Positions 23,700-35,279 of a stretch of 64,000 nucleotides of DNA are shown here, piece by piece; the stretch's first letter is position 1; the number at the start of each line of letters is the position of its first letter. The notes under the pieces were generated by a model. The model worked only from the letters and a program-made list of their open reading frames with translations, ran no database searches and had not been told where the DNA came from. The position numbers and the translations under genes were made by a program. The DNA comes from Tanypteryx hageni (lineage: Eukaryota > Arthropoda > Insecta > Odonata > Petaluridae). Location: contig CM054116.1 in NCBI GenBank assembly GCA_028673005.1, positions 95,810,707 through 95,874,706 of the forward strand, given 5' to 3'.

Positions 23700-26600
23700 T
23701 ATCTAATTTTATATGGTCTTATTTTCTCCAAGGCAAATTAAATTCTTAAACAAAAACTCGACTTCAATAGAAATATGAACTCGGAAAATAAACAGGAATT
23801 AAAAAATTAAAATTGCAGCACGATAAAGAATAGAATAACCTACAAACATGTTTATGCCTTCCCTTTAAAAACTATAAAGTACTATTTATCTGTAGGAATG
23901 CGGCTTCGTTTAAGCGTTAACAACTAAAAAAATAGATGCAATATTCATTGCCCATATACTTTGCAAATAACTAAGTAATGAAGCCCAAACATGGTGGGTA
24001 GCTGGACATTTCCTATGAGCTAACAAGAAATTTCAGGTGCTTAAAAATTTAAAACTTTAAAAACGTTCACGAAAAATACTTCGAGAAATGAAATAGACGA
24101 GTTTTCTTCCGACCTCTTAAGAAAAAGATGTTACTCCTCTCATCAACCCTCGGCGGTTATTTTTCCAAACACCACACTCGTAGAACATCAATAGTAACGC
24201 CCAAATCTCATTTGAAGTTGGTGAATATTCCTATAGTAAGCCCTCCTGACAGACAAAGACAGACGATACTGGAAATTTCATTACGTGAAATGTAATAATT
24301 ATCCATGGCTAATGTGACGCACAAAGTCTTTTAGAATCTGTCTGAAATCAGTCAGACCGAATGTGTTAATATAAATATTAGTTTTAGAGCTAAGGCGATA
24401 ATAACCATATTTTTGCCATAAATCCCGCCCTCTTTTATCTGCCGATTGCCTCTCGGAAAAATGCCGCAAAGACTCTTCTTGTAACCGTCGTCGCGTCTAC
24501 TCTATTCCCACAATCCAAATTTATTTTAAAGCCGTCACCAAACCTTCTTTTAACTCGTCAACGCATGTCCAGCGACGGTGGTTTACGACACCTTAAACTA
24601 GTTATTTCACGCGCACACCCACAGTTTAAACTTAATTGACCGTGTTCATTACTGAAGCGGCTATTCATCATATTTCAGCAGACGTGGCGTATAATAGATA
24701 CGAGGAAAACGCGTTTCGCTTAAATTTTTCATTACTCCATGTAGTATTTCCCGTTCCCGGACGCTTTCATGGATTTTAAATTGGTTGCTTAATATGAGAG
24801 AAAGTATCCGAGGGTGAATAAATAAATATGAGCTCCATCGAGCACTTGGATAAATCATACTTCCTTTTCCGCCGTTACCCAGCGAAAAGAAAAAGTGATG
24901 AAGTAAAAATTACACGTTTTCCTCCCATTAAAATGAAATTCAGTATATGATTTTGCCTGAATTAATTATTTTCCCGGAAATTTTAGTATTTTTGATAGGA
25001 TCAAATAGCTTTTAATAGAATAATTTTCTGTGCCAAATTAGTTAGAATCCAAGTGAAGTTAAGGCGAAACTGAGATAATATATCCTATGATTTTATCGAT
25101 ACTTTTCGAGTATTTAAAAAGCTTGCGTTTTTCGATGAGTTTTGCGTAAGACACCTATTTCCGACTTCATGTAGAAGGAAAAATGCCTTTATTGGCGAGT
25201 TTGAGGCCATCTTCCACATATCCATTTTACAATTAGTTTGCGTTTACATTCACAGAATCATTTACAGCATATAATTCGAATAATAATAACGATTATAAAA
25301 ATTGATGACATTGGAAATAATGCAATAAAAGATATTTAGATCATAGAGTTTAAATGCGAATGGGTAAATAAAAAGATGATGATAGAAAAAAATTTACAAT
25401 AAAAAATATTGGTTTTAGAGGTAATGAAAATAAAGAAAATACATTTGGGCTTCACAGTATAAAAAACGTTTAAAGTTAGCAGGTTTAACTGATAGCAAAA
25501 TACTCTCAATTGAAAAAATAATACAAATATAAAGTAGGTTAAAAATACCTTTTAAAAAGCATTTATGCCAGACATCATGGGAATAATTCGTTTAGAATCA
25601 CATTATTAATATCAACTGAAAACAAAACGAAATAGAAATTGAGGTTAGAGAAGATGATAACATTTTAGTCATAATATCTATAAAAGAGAGAAGTCAGTCA
25701 GTCATCTCTTCCCACAATAGAATAACAACGTGCGCTCACTTAATAGTAATAAAACAATTCTCGGGAAAATGCTTCTTGTTAGGGACTGAAAGACCTCTCA
25801 TGGATTTAGAAACGGATTTGTCTCACACTTCATAGCGACTCAAGTTGAAAACGCCTTTCTGCCAATAGTGCTACAATCTGGCCTCCTATCTCTGTCGGAA
25901 AACATGCAAATAATTGTATTTTACCACGCATGGAATGCCAAAATTTTATATTTGTCCCAAGATGGTAATAGTAGCGTCTTTTTTGTGCGTGAAAAATAAA
26001 CGAGCTTCAACTTCGTCTTTGGAGATGGAATTCCATTCAAGGTTGGCGTTCAGAGCTGTGGAATGCAAAATAGAAAACAGGCAACTCACTATCGCTCCGC
26101 AATAAAGCGCCCTTTTTTTGTTCTGCCTCATCGGGAAATAACGTCGAGGAAACGGCAATAGAAAAGTTTGCCCTTGGATGGCAAACAATGCGTGAACGAG
26201 AGAAAGTGTTACAACAACAGGAAATTTGGTTGACTTGTTGCAAAGAGACTTGAGTTCAACGAGCGTGTTTATGTCCTACTCGAGAAGTAAGAACATTTTT
26301 TAGAGAACCAGTTTTTCTACTAGCGAAGAAAAAAGACGAGAGTCCGACAGAGGTTACCGGGTGCTGTAAATCTCACAATCTCACCGCCGTAATCTTAAAG
26401 ATTACTTAAACATCATATTCAGCTTGCCATCTTCATCCACTCACTTATCGCATAAACATTTCATCGAGGAATTGTAGTTTTATTTTAATAGTAATTAATT
26501 TTCGAAATATATCCTCGTGCTGAAAAAATTTAAGTCATCCAAGAATTCTGAATCCCAAGAAAAATTACAGCGTAAGGTTCGTATAACAATAAAATTGCAA

Positions 26601-26820
26601 TTGATTGGATTATAATTTTATAATTTGCATAGGAAAATTAAGATTTGGTGGGAGTCTCTACTCAACTTTTGTGAATATATGATAGAAATACCTTATGTTT
26701 ATCTCTGCCTTATCCAAGACAATCAACTTTTAAAAATTATTCTTCGTTTAAGAATTGCGACTTCGTTTAAGAAAAGCTCAAAAGTTTTGTACACTTGCTA
26801 CACGAGACTTACAATAATAC
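23700..26820. other. AT-rich DNA, no gene recognised
   Basis: Open frames up to 80 codons (e.g. 25,946-26,188 minus) have no recognisable features. A short TCTGTCTTTGTCTGTC tract on the minus strand near 24,260 may be a scrap of the Helitron family A 5' region. Confidence 0.4.
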
Positions 26821-26830
26821 GCATTATAAT

Positions 26831-27563
26831 TAGGGTATGGATTTTTCGGGTTTTACCCGATTTTTACCCTCAGATTGACTTTTTTAAATTTCGGGTAAAC
26901 CCCCAAAAAAAATCCGAAATTGTTAGTTTTCTTTAAACACAATTTTTTTTATATTTGGTCTCAGAATTTCTATTCTGGCGCTTGTAGGCACCTCAGCACT
27001 TGAGTGCAGTCCGAGATGCTCGTGATCAGTCTGTTTATTCTCTTTGTAAACAATTTATTCGTATGCTAACTTTGTAACACAATCTTAATTTCCTTGGTTT
27101 GCTCGCGCCACGAATAGTCAAGAACGCACCTTACCTATAAAAAAATAGTCGCTGTTAGATCTTGGATAGGATAAGGAAAAAAAGCTGTTAGTTTAAAACA
27201 CTACGAAAGAAAAATTATGTCACTAATACCTGGTGTATTTTCAAAAGACGTTGAACGGGAAGCAAGATATTTGTGCAGCCTGGAGGAGTTTAACACAAAA
27301 TATCACTCTCAACCATACTTAAGGTATATTAAAAAGTTTTGAATGTTGATAAAACTTTTAAACAAGATTTTTATTTTAAAATAATTTTATCCGAATTACA
27401 AAATAATAAAACCCGAAAATTACTCGAGATTGAACTTTTTTTAAAGGCTCGAAAAAACTGTAACTTATTTATATCCGATTTTAACCCGAATGAAAAGGAA
27501 AATAATAAAACGCGATATTTACCCTCCGAATGAATTTTTTTAACCCGAAAAATCCATACCCTA
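26831..27563. mobile_element. Non-autonomous hAT-like element (733 bp)
   Basis: The ends TAGGGTATGGATTTTTCGGG (26831) and its inverse ending at 27563 are perfect inverted repeats of at least 22 bases. Both sides carry ATTATAAT (26823-26830 and 27564-27571), an 8-bp duplication that points to the hAT superfamily. Because ATTATAAT is itself a palindrome, it could partly extend the inverted repeat instead. Subterminal copies of GGGTT/AACCC motifs recur (26,895, 27,413, 27,485). A 41-codon ATG-initiated frame at 27,217-27,342 has no match that I recognise. Confidence 0.85.
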
Positions 27564-27574
27564 ATTATAATCAA

Positions 27575-27739
27575 CAAGAAATTTCAAATTCGAAATGTTA
27601 CCCGCAATTTCGGAATATTTTACACAGTGAATTCAGAAAAGTTTATTGAATAATTTTTACAAAATTTTTCATGTCTACAATACGCTTTGAGGCCTTAATC
27701 CTGTATTAGACTTTACTATTTCATAAAATTCATCCATAT
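27575..27739 (-). pseudogene. Second remnant of the Helitron helicase C-terminal end and downstream region
   Basis: The run 'atttcaaattcgaaat...cccgcaattt..gaatattt..acagtgaattcagaaaagtttat.gaataatttttacaaaat' matches 7,948-8,035 with scattered changes. Then 'ctttgaggccttaatcctg' corresponds to the SRLRAL-coding part of the helicase relic at 8.1 kb. It is too decayed to translate and is interrupted by the hAT at 27,740. Confidence 0.65.
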
Positions 27740-28080
27740 CAGTGATGAGCAAGCTACGGCCCGCGGGCCGCATGCGGACCTCGAGAGCATTTTATGCGGC
27801 CGGTCAAGCTATGATTAAAAACTGACCCGTGAAATTTAACACAAAAATTCATATCACATATATTAATATTACGACAATAAAACACTTGAGATTGAAATTT
27901 TAACCCTAAAAAAATAATGTAGACTAGATTTTCATTGTTATGGCACCTCAGAATATCTAGTTAACGTTCGATTCTAAGTGTAATCTGGCCCGCCGGAGCA
28001 TTGACAACTTGCGATGCGGCCCACCGAAGAATTCGCAACCAAAATGCGGCCCGCCATGCAGAAAAGGTTGCTCGCCACTG
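27740..28080. mobile_element. Short non-autonomous hAT element (341 bp)
   Basis: The ends are CAGTGATGAGCAAGCTACGG and, inwards from the right, CAGTGGCGAGCAACCTTTTC. Both sides carry repeated subterminal GCGGCCCGC/GCGGGCCGC motifs, as is usual for hAT transposase-binding regions. The flanks ATCCATAT/ATATATAT are a weak 8-bp duplication. It lies inside the decayed Helitron repeat block. Confidence 0.88.
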
Positions 28081-28224
28081 ATATATATGCTTGTCCTCCA
28101 AAAAAAATTGAAATTAGCAATTTCCTCTATTCCGCAAGTTTACAAAAATTTCCTTTGCAAATCACTTACGGGGGTTTTATGAACTAAGGAAAAAAGATAT
28201 AGTAAAATTAATAGAGTTAGGTCT

Positions 28225-28510
28225 ATGTAAATATTTTGCTTACTTATATATTACACTTATAAACAAAATATTATACTTGCCGATATTTAGATGAAACTTC
28301 AATCTAAACTTTAACACTAATATCAATGTATTAGTTTATCAATTTTTCAAATAAGAACACGTACTTTAGGTAAACGGATAACATATACAAGGTATAAAGA
28401 TATAAGTAATAACGTCCCGATCTCTGATTGTCCGGTCAGTCAACCAATTCAAACTGTGTAAACAAGAAAGATTATTTGGCCAATTATAATATAGATAAGA
28501 AATCATTCTA
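28225..28510. repeat. Repeat block paralogous to 8.89-9.13 kb
   Basis: This is the counterpart of the block described at 8,893-9,130, with the same order of shared phrases. Most of the helicase region between is missing from this copy. Confidence 0.7.
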
Positions 28511-30660
28511 TCACAAAGCTAAAAACACCACCAAGTCTGTATTTATCCAATTCCTGTTTCCGCCACCAGCAAATAACGAATCATATACAGACATTGTGTG
28601 TACTGTATTTACGAGCAATAATAAACGTACGATGACATTTTTTCACATCGCGTCATTTCCTACTCCTAAATTTTTTCAAATAATTAAAAAAGTAACGAAC
28701 TTCCAATCAGAAAGTCGATTAAAAATGTTGGGAAACATTCCTATTTGTAACAATATCCTAACTAAAAGAGTCGCAAATTGAATTCGACGAATGCAATTCG
28801 ACAAACGCTTTGCGGGATTTTGCGGGTCTCGAACTGGCGCAACGGGGAGAATGTGTTCCCCGTCACAAACACGCAGGACGGGAGAGAAGGGGAGGGGAAT
28901 GGGAAAGGCAGACCTGTCTTCCCCTCCTCCTATTCCCATGGGAACAAGGCCGCCCCACTCCTGAAAAAGAGGGTAGAAAAAAAGAGAGCGGAAACCGGAG
29001 TGGGGCGGAGAGACCGAAGGAAGGAAAGATATGAAGGGAGGAGGAGGGTCCCTAGCCTCTTCTACCACCATTCCGATTCAAATCGGCTGCGTGAAAACAG
29101 CGAATAAATGGCTTTGCGTGTTTTAGTTACGTCACTGCCGTTACCAATGCTGGAATTTTATTATGTCATTTGAGAAGAAATCTCACAGTTTCACATACTT
29201 TAATTGACAGAAATGAGATTCAATGATATATTTATACATTTAACATCCCAATTTTACGCATATTTAACTTAAATTACTTTATGAATAGTATGCTTAATTA
29301 AAGTGTCGTTGTTGCAATATTTCCAATTCTAACAAATCGAAAAGTTGTCAATTCTAATTATAAATGCGCTTTGTATTTTAGTATTGTTTCATTTTAATCG
29401 AAAAAGAAATAATCGAGCCCAATACATAGTATAAATATATTAATGCCAAAGATTAACTCTCAATCTGCATAATTTAATTTATTTTTGCCAAAAAACTAGT
29501 TTTCACATTTGATCTACTGAAATTAAATGAAAAATAACCTATTCAACGCAAGCGGAGAATATTAGGACCATCGAGAGTCTTCCACGGTGTCTAATAAGTG
29601 CACATACAACCATTGTTGACGATATTAACGTACATTAATGCTTAAAAGATCTGTTTATAATGCTTGAAGAATGTTGATCTCTTTTCATGCTTTTCTTAAA
29701 ACGAAATGAAAATTTTACTTAAAATTATTTCGTAATCTATTAAGATTAAGAATATTCAACTTATGGTCTGGGGATCAATTCATGGAATGGAGGGCGTGTT
29801 CATTATTATATGGCCTCGGTTCCATCTCCATATATTTTTCCCAAATATAAAACGAATTATGAAACTCTAAATTATGCTTCCTCTTATCGAGCCCATTTTC
29901 GGTGCGAAAATTGGGTGGTTTCACGTATTGGCGTTGCATAATAAAACTTTGTATTATTCAGTTTAACAACTCACATTTCAGACTCGAAAATACGCATGCA
30001 TATGGGTCGTTTTGCGAAAACGTTTCACACGACTGCCATAAAACCTTTGCATTTATTTATGAACCCGATTGCCGAGGAAATTCTCCTAACGGGGTTATAT
30101 GAAGTCATCGAAATTTCTACATATAAATTGATTTTCTTTTGCCTTTTTCGGCTGTTAGAAAGTTAAGATAAAGAATAAGGTGTAAAGTTTTAACAATTAA
30201 ATGCTTGGAAAGTAATTTGCTTTTTATTACACAACACTTACGGCAAAAACTCAATAGATGAATCAAGGTAACATAAAAACCTTTTTTTAAATTTTAATTG
30301 GAGATATACGTTTATTTTTGTTTTTTCGTCGCAATTATTACTATGATAATATGTTATCCATATAAATTTGTTTCTTAAAATAACAATTACACGTTAAATG
30401 TTAATAAAATCTTTTCCAAAAATAGTAAGTCTTCTTCTGTAAGTAATAATTTGGAGACCAGGGTTAGCATCTTTTCCAAAGCTTTTAATTATACCCCATT
30501 CTAGTATCAAAGTTCGAAAGTTTTCATAAATATAATCTACAAATCTAAAATGTGCTCGTCTGCATTTTCCGTTGAAGTGATGTACCTAATGTAATCAAAT
30601 AATGTTAACTATCATCGTAAATATACATTCACTGCTTTTAATAAGGTCAAATAATAATTT
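28510..30660. other. AT-rich DNA with a GC-richer patch
   Basis: A patch at about 28,790-29,100 is rich in G and has open frames on both strands of up to 131 codons, all of low complexity and without domains. A run 'gggtctcgaactggcgcaacgggg' there is weakly reminiscent of a tRNA-related repeat. The rest shows nothing. Confidence 0.35.
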
Positions 30661-30678
30661 GTCTATAGTTTTATCAAT

Positions 30679-30681
<3 letters not shown>

Positions 30682-30744
<63 letters not shown>
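30682..30744. repeat. AT dinucleotide microsatellite
   Basis: About 31 uninterrupted AT units. Confidence 0.95.
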
Positions 30745-30749
<5 letters not shown>

Positions 30750-30937
30750 AAACAATTCTTTCCCAGTGCTATTGACACGATAAGTCTTGGTTAATGTCAT
30801 TTGCATCCTAAAAGTGTCGAGAAACATTGCCGAGCTAAATGGGAGAAAAAGTTAACAAACTAAATTAATCCCGCTCTTCGTTCTTTTAATTCTATCGCCA
30901 ATTTTTCACTATTAAATATGTCATACCATAGCCTTCA

Positions 30938-31330
30938 AAGGAGTGGTGACGGAGTGTCTGGCTTTGCGCGTAGCGCGTAAGTTCGAATCCCGGAGGAAGC
31001 TGGTTTTTACAATCTGGGCTTTCCCCGCTTCTATTTGTGTTATATGAAAGATAGGCAAGAACAGCACTCAACCCTTCTGAGGGAACGTTAAGCAGCGTGT
31101 CCCTTGTTGCTTTTCGCAAGCTAATGCCGACACTGGGCTTCCCTTCTCCATTTGGTGTGACTGTATGACGTGAACGTGTGTACGCGTAAGAATTGAGCCT
31201 CCAAGTTGGTGGTTGTGCAACGGGTTAGTTCTCCCATCCAATTAAATATTCATTATACTTGTATAGGAACACAATGGATTCTGGAGCAGTCTAGTAGCCC
31301 AATCCGTGAACAAGATGATAATGACAATAG
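30938..31330 (+). mobile_element. tRNA-derived SINE
   Basis: The head carries an A-box-like GTGGTGACGGAGTGTCTGG (30943-30961) and a B box GTTCGAATCC (30981-30990), spaced as in tRNA-type internal RNA polymerase III promoters. A tRNA-unrelated body follows, and the element ends in a GATGATAATGACAATAG simple tail. No CCA-ready acceptor stem or cloverleaf forms, so it is a SINE rather than a tRNA gene. Flanking CATAGCCTT/CAATAGCTT could be a degraded target duplication. Confidence 0.7.
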
Positions 31331-31339
31331 CTTTTAATT

Positions 31340-31860
31340 AATTATTATTTATGTAATATCAAGAATTTTTACTTTATTTGATAACAAATACATAAATTTC
31401 ATCAGCGCGTTAACAATTGCAACATAAAAACAAGATGATCCAAACAGAACTTATGATGCCTACTTTCCATTTAATCATTTATTTAATACTTATATTGGCT
31501 TTAATAACTTTAAAGTCATCGCGGATGTGTAGCTCTTTGCGTTTGCAAATTTCTTAGCGTTATAAAACACTAAAAATAAATTCGAACGGAATATTAAATT
31601 GACCACGTGTATTTGTGCGGCAAAAATGACGCGTACGAACGTATTAAAATATACCGAATCTGAGTCCAACAATAGTTGTTACTACGGCAACACTTGTAAT
31701 GAGTGATAAAAACGGCAAAATCGCCAGTATTTACGCAAAATTCTAAGAAATACAATCGATAAGCAAAATCCTACGATAAAAATTAGAATTTACATTCCTT
31801 TACTCAGAGAATAGTACAAAACTCGCTCCAATATTATAATTTTAAGATATTTTAATGTGC
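31340..31860. other. AT-rich DNA, nothing recognised
   Basis: Only a 60-codon open frame on the minus strand, without features. Confidence 0.5.
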
Positions 31861-31864
31861 AAGA

Positions 31865-32115
31865 GAAAATTACCCTGCACGATAGATTTCAGATTTCCCA
31901 TATAAATCAAATGGGAAAAATAGTTCCTGGAAGCGAACCCGGGACTTTAATCTTCGCAACAAAAACTATTTTCGGGAGCTCGGTCCTGTAGCAAGAGATT
32001 TCCACCAAGTTTCATGAAAATCGGGTTATTGGTTCAAAAGTTAATAGGAGGGACGGACAGACAGACAGACACAACAACAAAAGTATAAGCCCATTTCCAT
32101 TCTGGAAAATAGGCT
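31865..32115 (-). mobile_element. Helitron family A 5' fragment (A6)
   Basis: On the minus strand the order is: a GTCTGTCTGTCCGTCC tract, then AACTTTTGAACCAATAACCC, then 'gattttcatgaaacttggtgg', a B-box-like GGGTTCGCTTCC (31929-31940), and 'tatttttcccattt'. This parallels the A2/A3 5' halves and links the TCCG tract of A1 to them. No 3' half is present. Confidence 0.6.
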
Positions 32116-32119
32116 AATG

Positions 32120-32337
32120 ACCGTAAAATTCTAAACCAGGAGTTGAGAGACGCATTGATAAACCTATAAGGGACTTGGCTCGCCAACGTTTCTTTTGGAC
32201 AGAAAGTCATCATAAAATTCGAAGAAAGTATGCTGCTCGATTGGGTGGCTGGCGATGTCTCATTAATAACCTCGGTGTACGTGTAGTTATGTTATAATCC
32301 GCGCTTCCTGGTGGGTGACGCTCACTTTTCCCGACTT

Positions 32338-32368
<31 letters not shown>

Positions 32369-34425
32369 CGTAACCTGCGATTGGAATTCAAGGAATGCGA
32401 TGCGATCGGATTGCGTGATAGGTCGAGAACGCGCGTGCATTGAATGAAGACGAGAGGAAACTTTATGGGAGTTCAAAGGAGGCAGTCGGATACAGGAAGA
32501 GAAAAATTGCAAAGACGATCGGGCCCAGCCTTAAGGGGAATCAATGGTCGAATTCGCCCGAAAACTCGCGGAGAACGTAAGCGGTAGAATAGGAAAATTA
32601 TCGTCTTTGTTAAAATTCGTGTAAAGTTCAATCCGTTTCCATATTACCATCTAAGAACCTGTTTGAAAATCAATATATATTCAGCATATCTATCAGATTA
32701 CACTTCCCATTTTTTTGGGGTATCGTACATTCCTAAATACCAGTCAGACAAGTCGAATGCGTAAGCGATTTATTTTAGGAAAACCGCTAAAAATTGTTCC
32801 GTGAAAAGAAATACTACTGTAGATCCTCGCTATCCTCGATCTTGGAAAACACCTTGCATTCCAAAATCGCAAATTCAGTTTAATGTTTATTACATAAATT
32901 ATTATCTTTAAAAATCTTTTATCGATGTTTCAGCAGTAAATATTTATACCACGTTTGCTCCACGCAAACTGTTCTATAGCACCTCCTGAGTAAATTCCTA
33001 CGCAAGCTGTTATTCGGCCCACTGAAGAACACCTTACCTACGCGCATCATTTATGCCTACCCAAGACCTGATTTACATAAAAACTTTAAGATGCTATCAA
33101 TGCGCTTAAGACGTCATGGACACTAATGAATGGGAGATCTTATCATAGGTGAAATAGAAACTGGAGGGAATGGTGGGACTGAATGGGAAATAGAGTGAGT
33201 GAGAAACGGATAGAAATATCTAGCGATTTCGAATGATTGTGGGATGGGTATTCCTTGGGAGGAGATGCGCCATGTTTCCCTTTTCCCCAGCCTTCAGTAT
33301 CTTTCCGCCTCCCTCCCACTCCTGCCCCCCCCCCTCTTTCTCCACCACACCAGCCTTGCTCTCCGCCTTGTATCATGTCTTTCTGAATGGATGACTCGCC
33401 TATTTTAGTATTGGTATTTATTTATGCAGTCACTTTGTAAGTTAGTTCCCTCGATAGAGAATCACTTGTTCTGAGTCTTTAGACGTTGAATTTCACTGCT
33501 GTAAATAAATACGTGAAGAATGTTATTGATAAAATGAGCCTTGGAGTTTACCGAAACCAAATCAATATGATTTTTCAATAAAGAGGGTTTATTTAATAAT
33601 ATGTTATTTAACAACTAAGCTAGGCGTCAGCGATGAATAAAAATGTCCATTCTCGCAAGATCTTTCATTGCTGAGCAAAATAATGGAACTACATAAAAGA
33701 CAGACGTTGTTTGCCGTTCAAAAATAAATTGCATTATTTTGCGATATTAATACGCGATAAAACATTTAAATGATTTTTAATATAAAAATTTTCTTACATT
33801 CAAATAATTAAAAATAAACTTACTGGTTACTAATGTGAAAAACTTTCGTAGATCTCATTTCTTCACATTTTATTTTTGACATAATGCTACTAAAAATAAT
33901 TTATTTTAACATTAATATACCTTAAATAACTATCATCTCACTACTTAAAACTCGCAATTGATTTTATCCTCTATGACATATCCTATACGAAATGAGCCGC
34001 ATCTGAGCGCTAAATCACATGAAAATATTAAGTTTTATTATGAAAATTAGTAGAACCGTTCTCAAAATAAAATTTGGGTCAATAACGAGAAATAATTTTT
34101 CACCGTTGTATGAATTGTTTTCTTACAAAAAATTACATGTTACCATACTTATTTAGTGATATTTATGTCAGTAGTAAGTAGAAGTAAGCAGTGGTACGCC
34201 GTAGTTAGTTTTAAACTTTTATAAATATCAAATGCCTTCTTTGATATTTGAGAAAATTTTCGTATAAAATAACTCATTATACCCTGAGTTATTATATACT
34301 TATTATTTATTTATGATTATCTTTTATTGTGCTCAGGAAGGTGATTTCCGAAGAAAATTAGAATACTTTTATCAATAAAATTGTTTATAACATTTTTATC
34401 AAATAAAGTGTTTGTTGGCATTTTA
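32120..34425. other. AT-rich DNA with simple repeats
   Basis: A TC dinucleotide tract lies at about 32,340-32,365 and a C-run at about 33,325-33,336. Open frames of 100 and 77 codons are low-complexity. No gene is recognised. Confidence 0.4.
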
Positions 34426-34433
34426 TAGTATAA

Positions 34434-35270
34434 CTAGCGTAATATCCGGTCAAATATGACGGGTATGCGTGGACTAAGTATTAAATTTAAGGCACTTCCC
34501 ATTCTTCCTCCTTTTCTCTCTTCTTCTCTCCCATCCTCCTCCCAGCCATTCTCCCTCCATCTCCCCCTCTCTGGATAAATATACTTCCTAACCTCAATCA
34601 CGCCCTAAAAAGACCATTATCTATCTCTCTCCCTCCCTCTTACTTTATCTCTCCTTCACTCACTATCTCTCCCTACCCCTCTCTCTCCTTCTCTGGAAAA
34701 ATAGGCTTCCTGTTCTCAATCTCGCCCTAATAATGATCATTATCTATCTAGCTCTCCCTCTCCCTCATTCTCTGTCTCCCTCCCTCTCTCCCCGTCTCTT
34801 TTTTCCTCTCTCCTTACGTATGTAGTATAAAGATTGAGACGACAATACAATCTCGAGGTTTAACAATGACACGGTCGGCAGGGCAACATATCGTTAAAAA
34901 GCTTAAAAATTTCCAATAAATATAATTTACACGTATAACTTGAGCAAATTTGAATAGTAAGCAAAATTTAACGATAAGAATAAAAAACGTTATTTATTTT
35001 TCTTTAAAACGGTTTAGTTCTGAAGATCGTAGGTCAATAATTCTAATTTTAATTTGCAAAAGAGTAAAAGCCTGTAAGTCGAAAAGTCGATTTTTACGTG
35101 TTATCTTATGACAAGTAGAAATTATCTACTGGAGTCGAACCCGGGTCTTTTTTGGGAATTCTTTTTCATAAATGGCTTTTAATATAAGAATCAAAGTTTC
35201 CTACCAAATTTCAATCTTTTGCCTACTCGAAATGTTTGTTAAAAATAGTATTATAATCAGTCATAAATAC
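34434..35270 (-). mobile_element. Helitron family A, copy A3, uninterrupted (about 840 bp)
   Basis: On the minus strand: the GACTGATTATAAT start region, 'gattgaaatttggtagg', the B-box-like GGTTCGACTCC (35131-35141), 'cataagataacacgtaaaaa', the core with GACCGTGTCATTGTTAAACC, then CTTTATACTACATACGTAAGG, a GA-rich minisatellite (plus strand CT-rich, 34,500-34,810), and the 3' end GTCA-TATT-TGAC hairpin followed by ATTACGCTAG|T at 34434. It is the best guide to the intact family structure because A2 is interrupted and A1 is scrambled. It has no coding capacity. Confidence 0.85.
34495..34812 (-). repeat. CT/GA-rich minisatellite within A3, two long units
   Basis: Two units of about 125 bases each contain 'ctctgga.aaata..cttcct' followed by 'ctcaatc.cgccctaa', 'ccattatctatct' or 'tcattatctatct', and a CTCCCTC run. 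A scrap of the same unit occurs at about 56,846-56,890. Confidence 0.75.
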
Positions 35271-35279
35271 ATTGTTCAT

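Noticed and set aside
25679..25705. TATAAAAG followed by TCAGTCAGTC, resembling a TATA + initiator promoter
   Set aside because: The initiator-like adenines lie about 17-24 bases from the TATA start, closer than the usual 30, and no exon or open frame follows.
28428..28781. 117-codon plus-strand open frame
   Set aside because: Its first 80 bases belong to the repeat block shared with 9 kb, where the frame is not kept, and no domain is recognisable.
30938..31010. tRNA gene
   Set aside because: The boxes are present, but no acceptor stem, anticodon arm or T-arm pairing forms, and the sequence continues into a SINE body.
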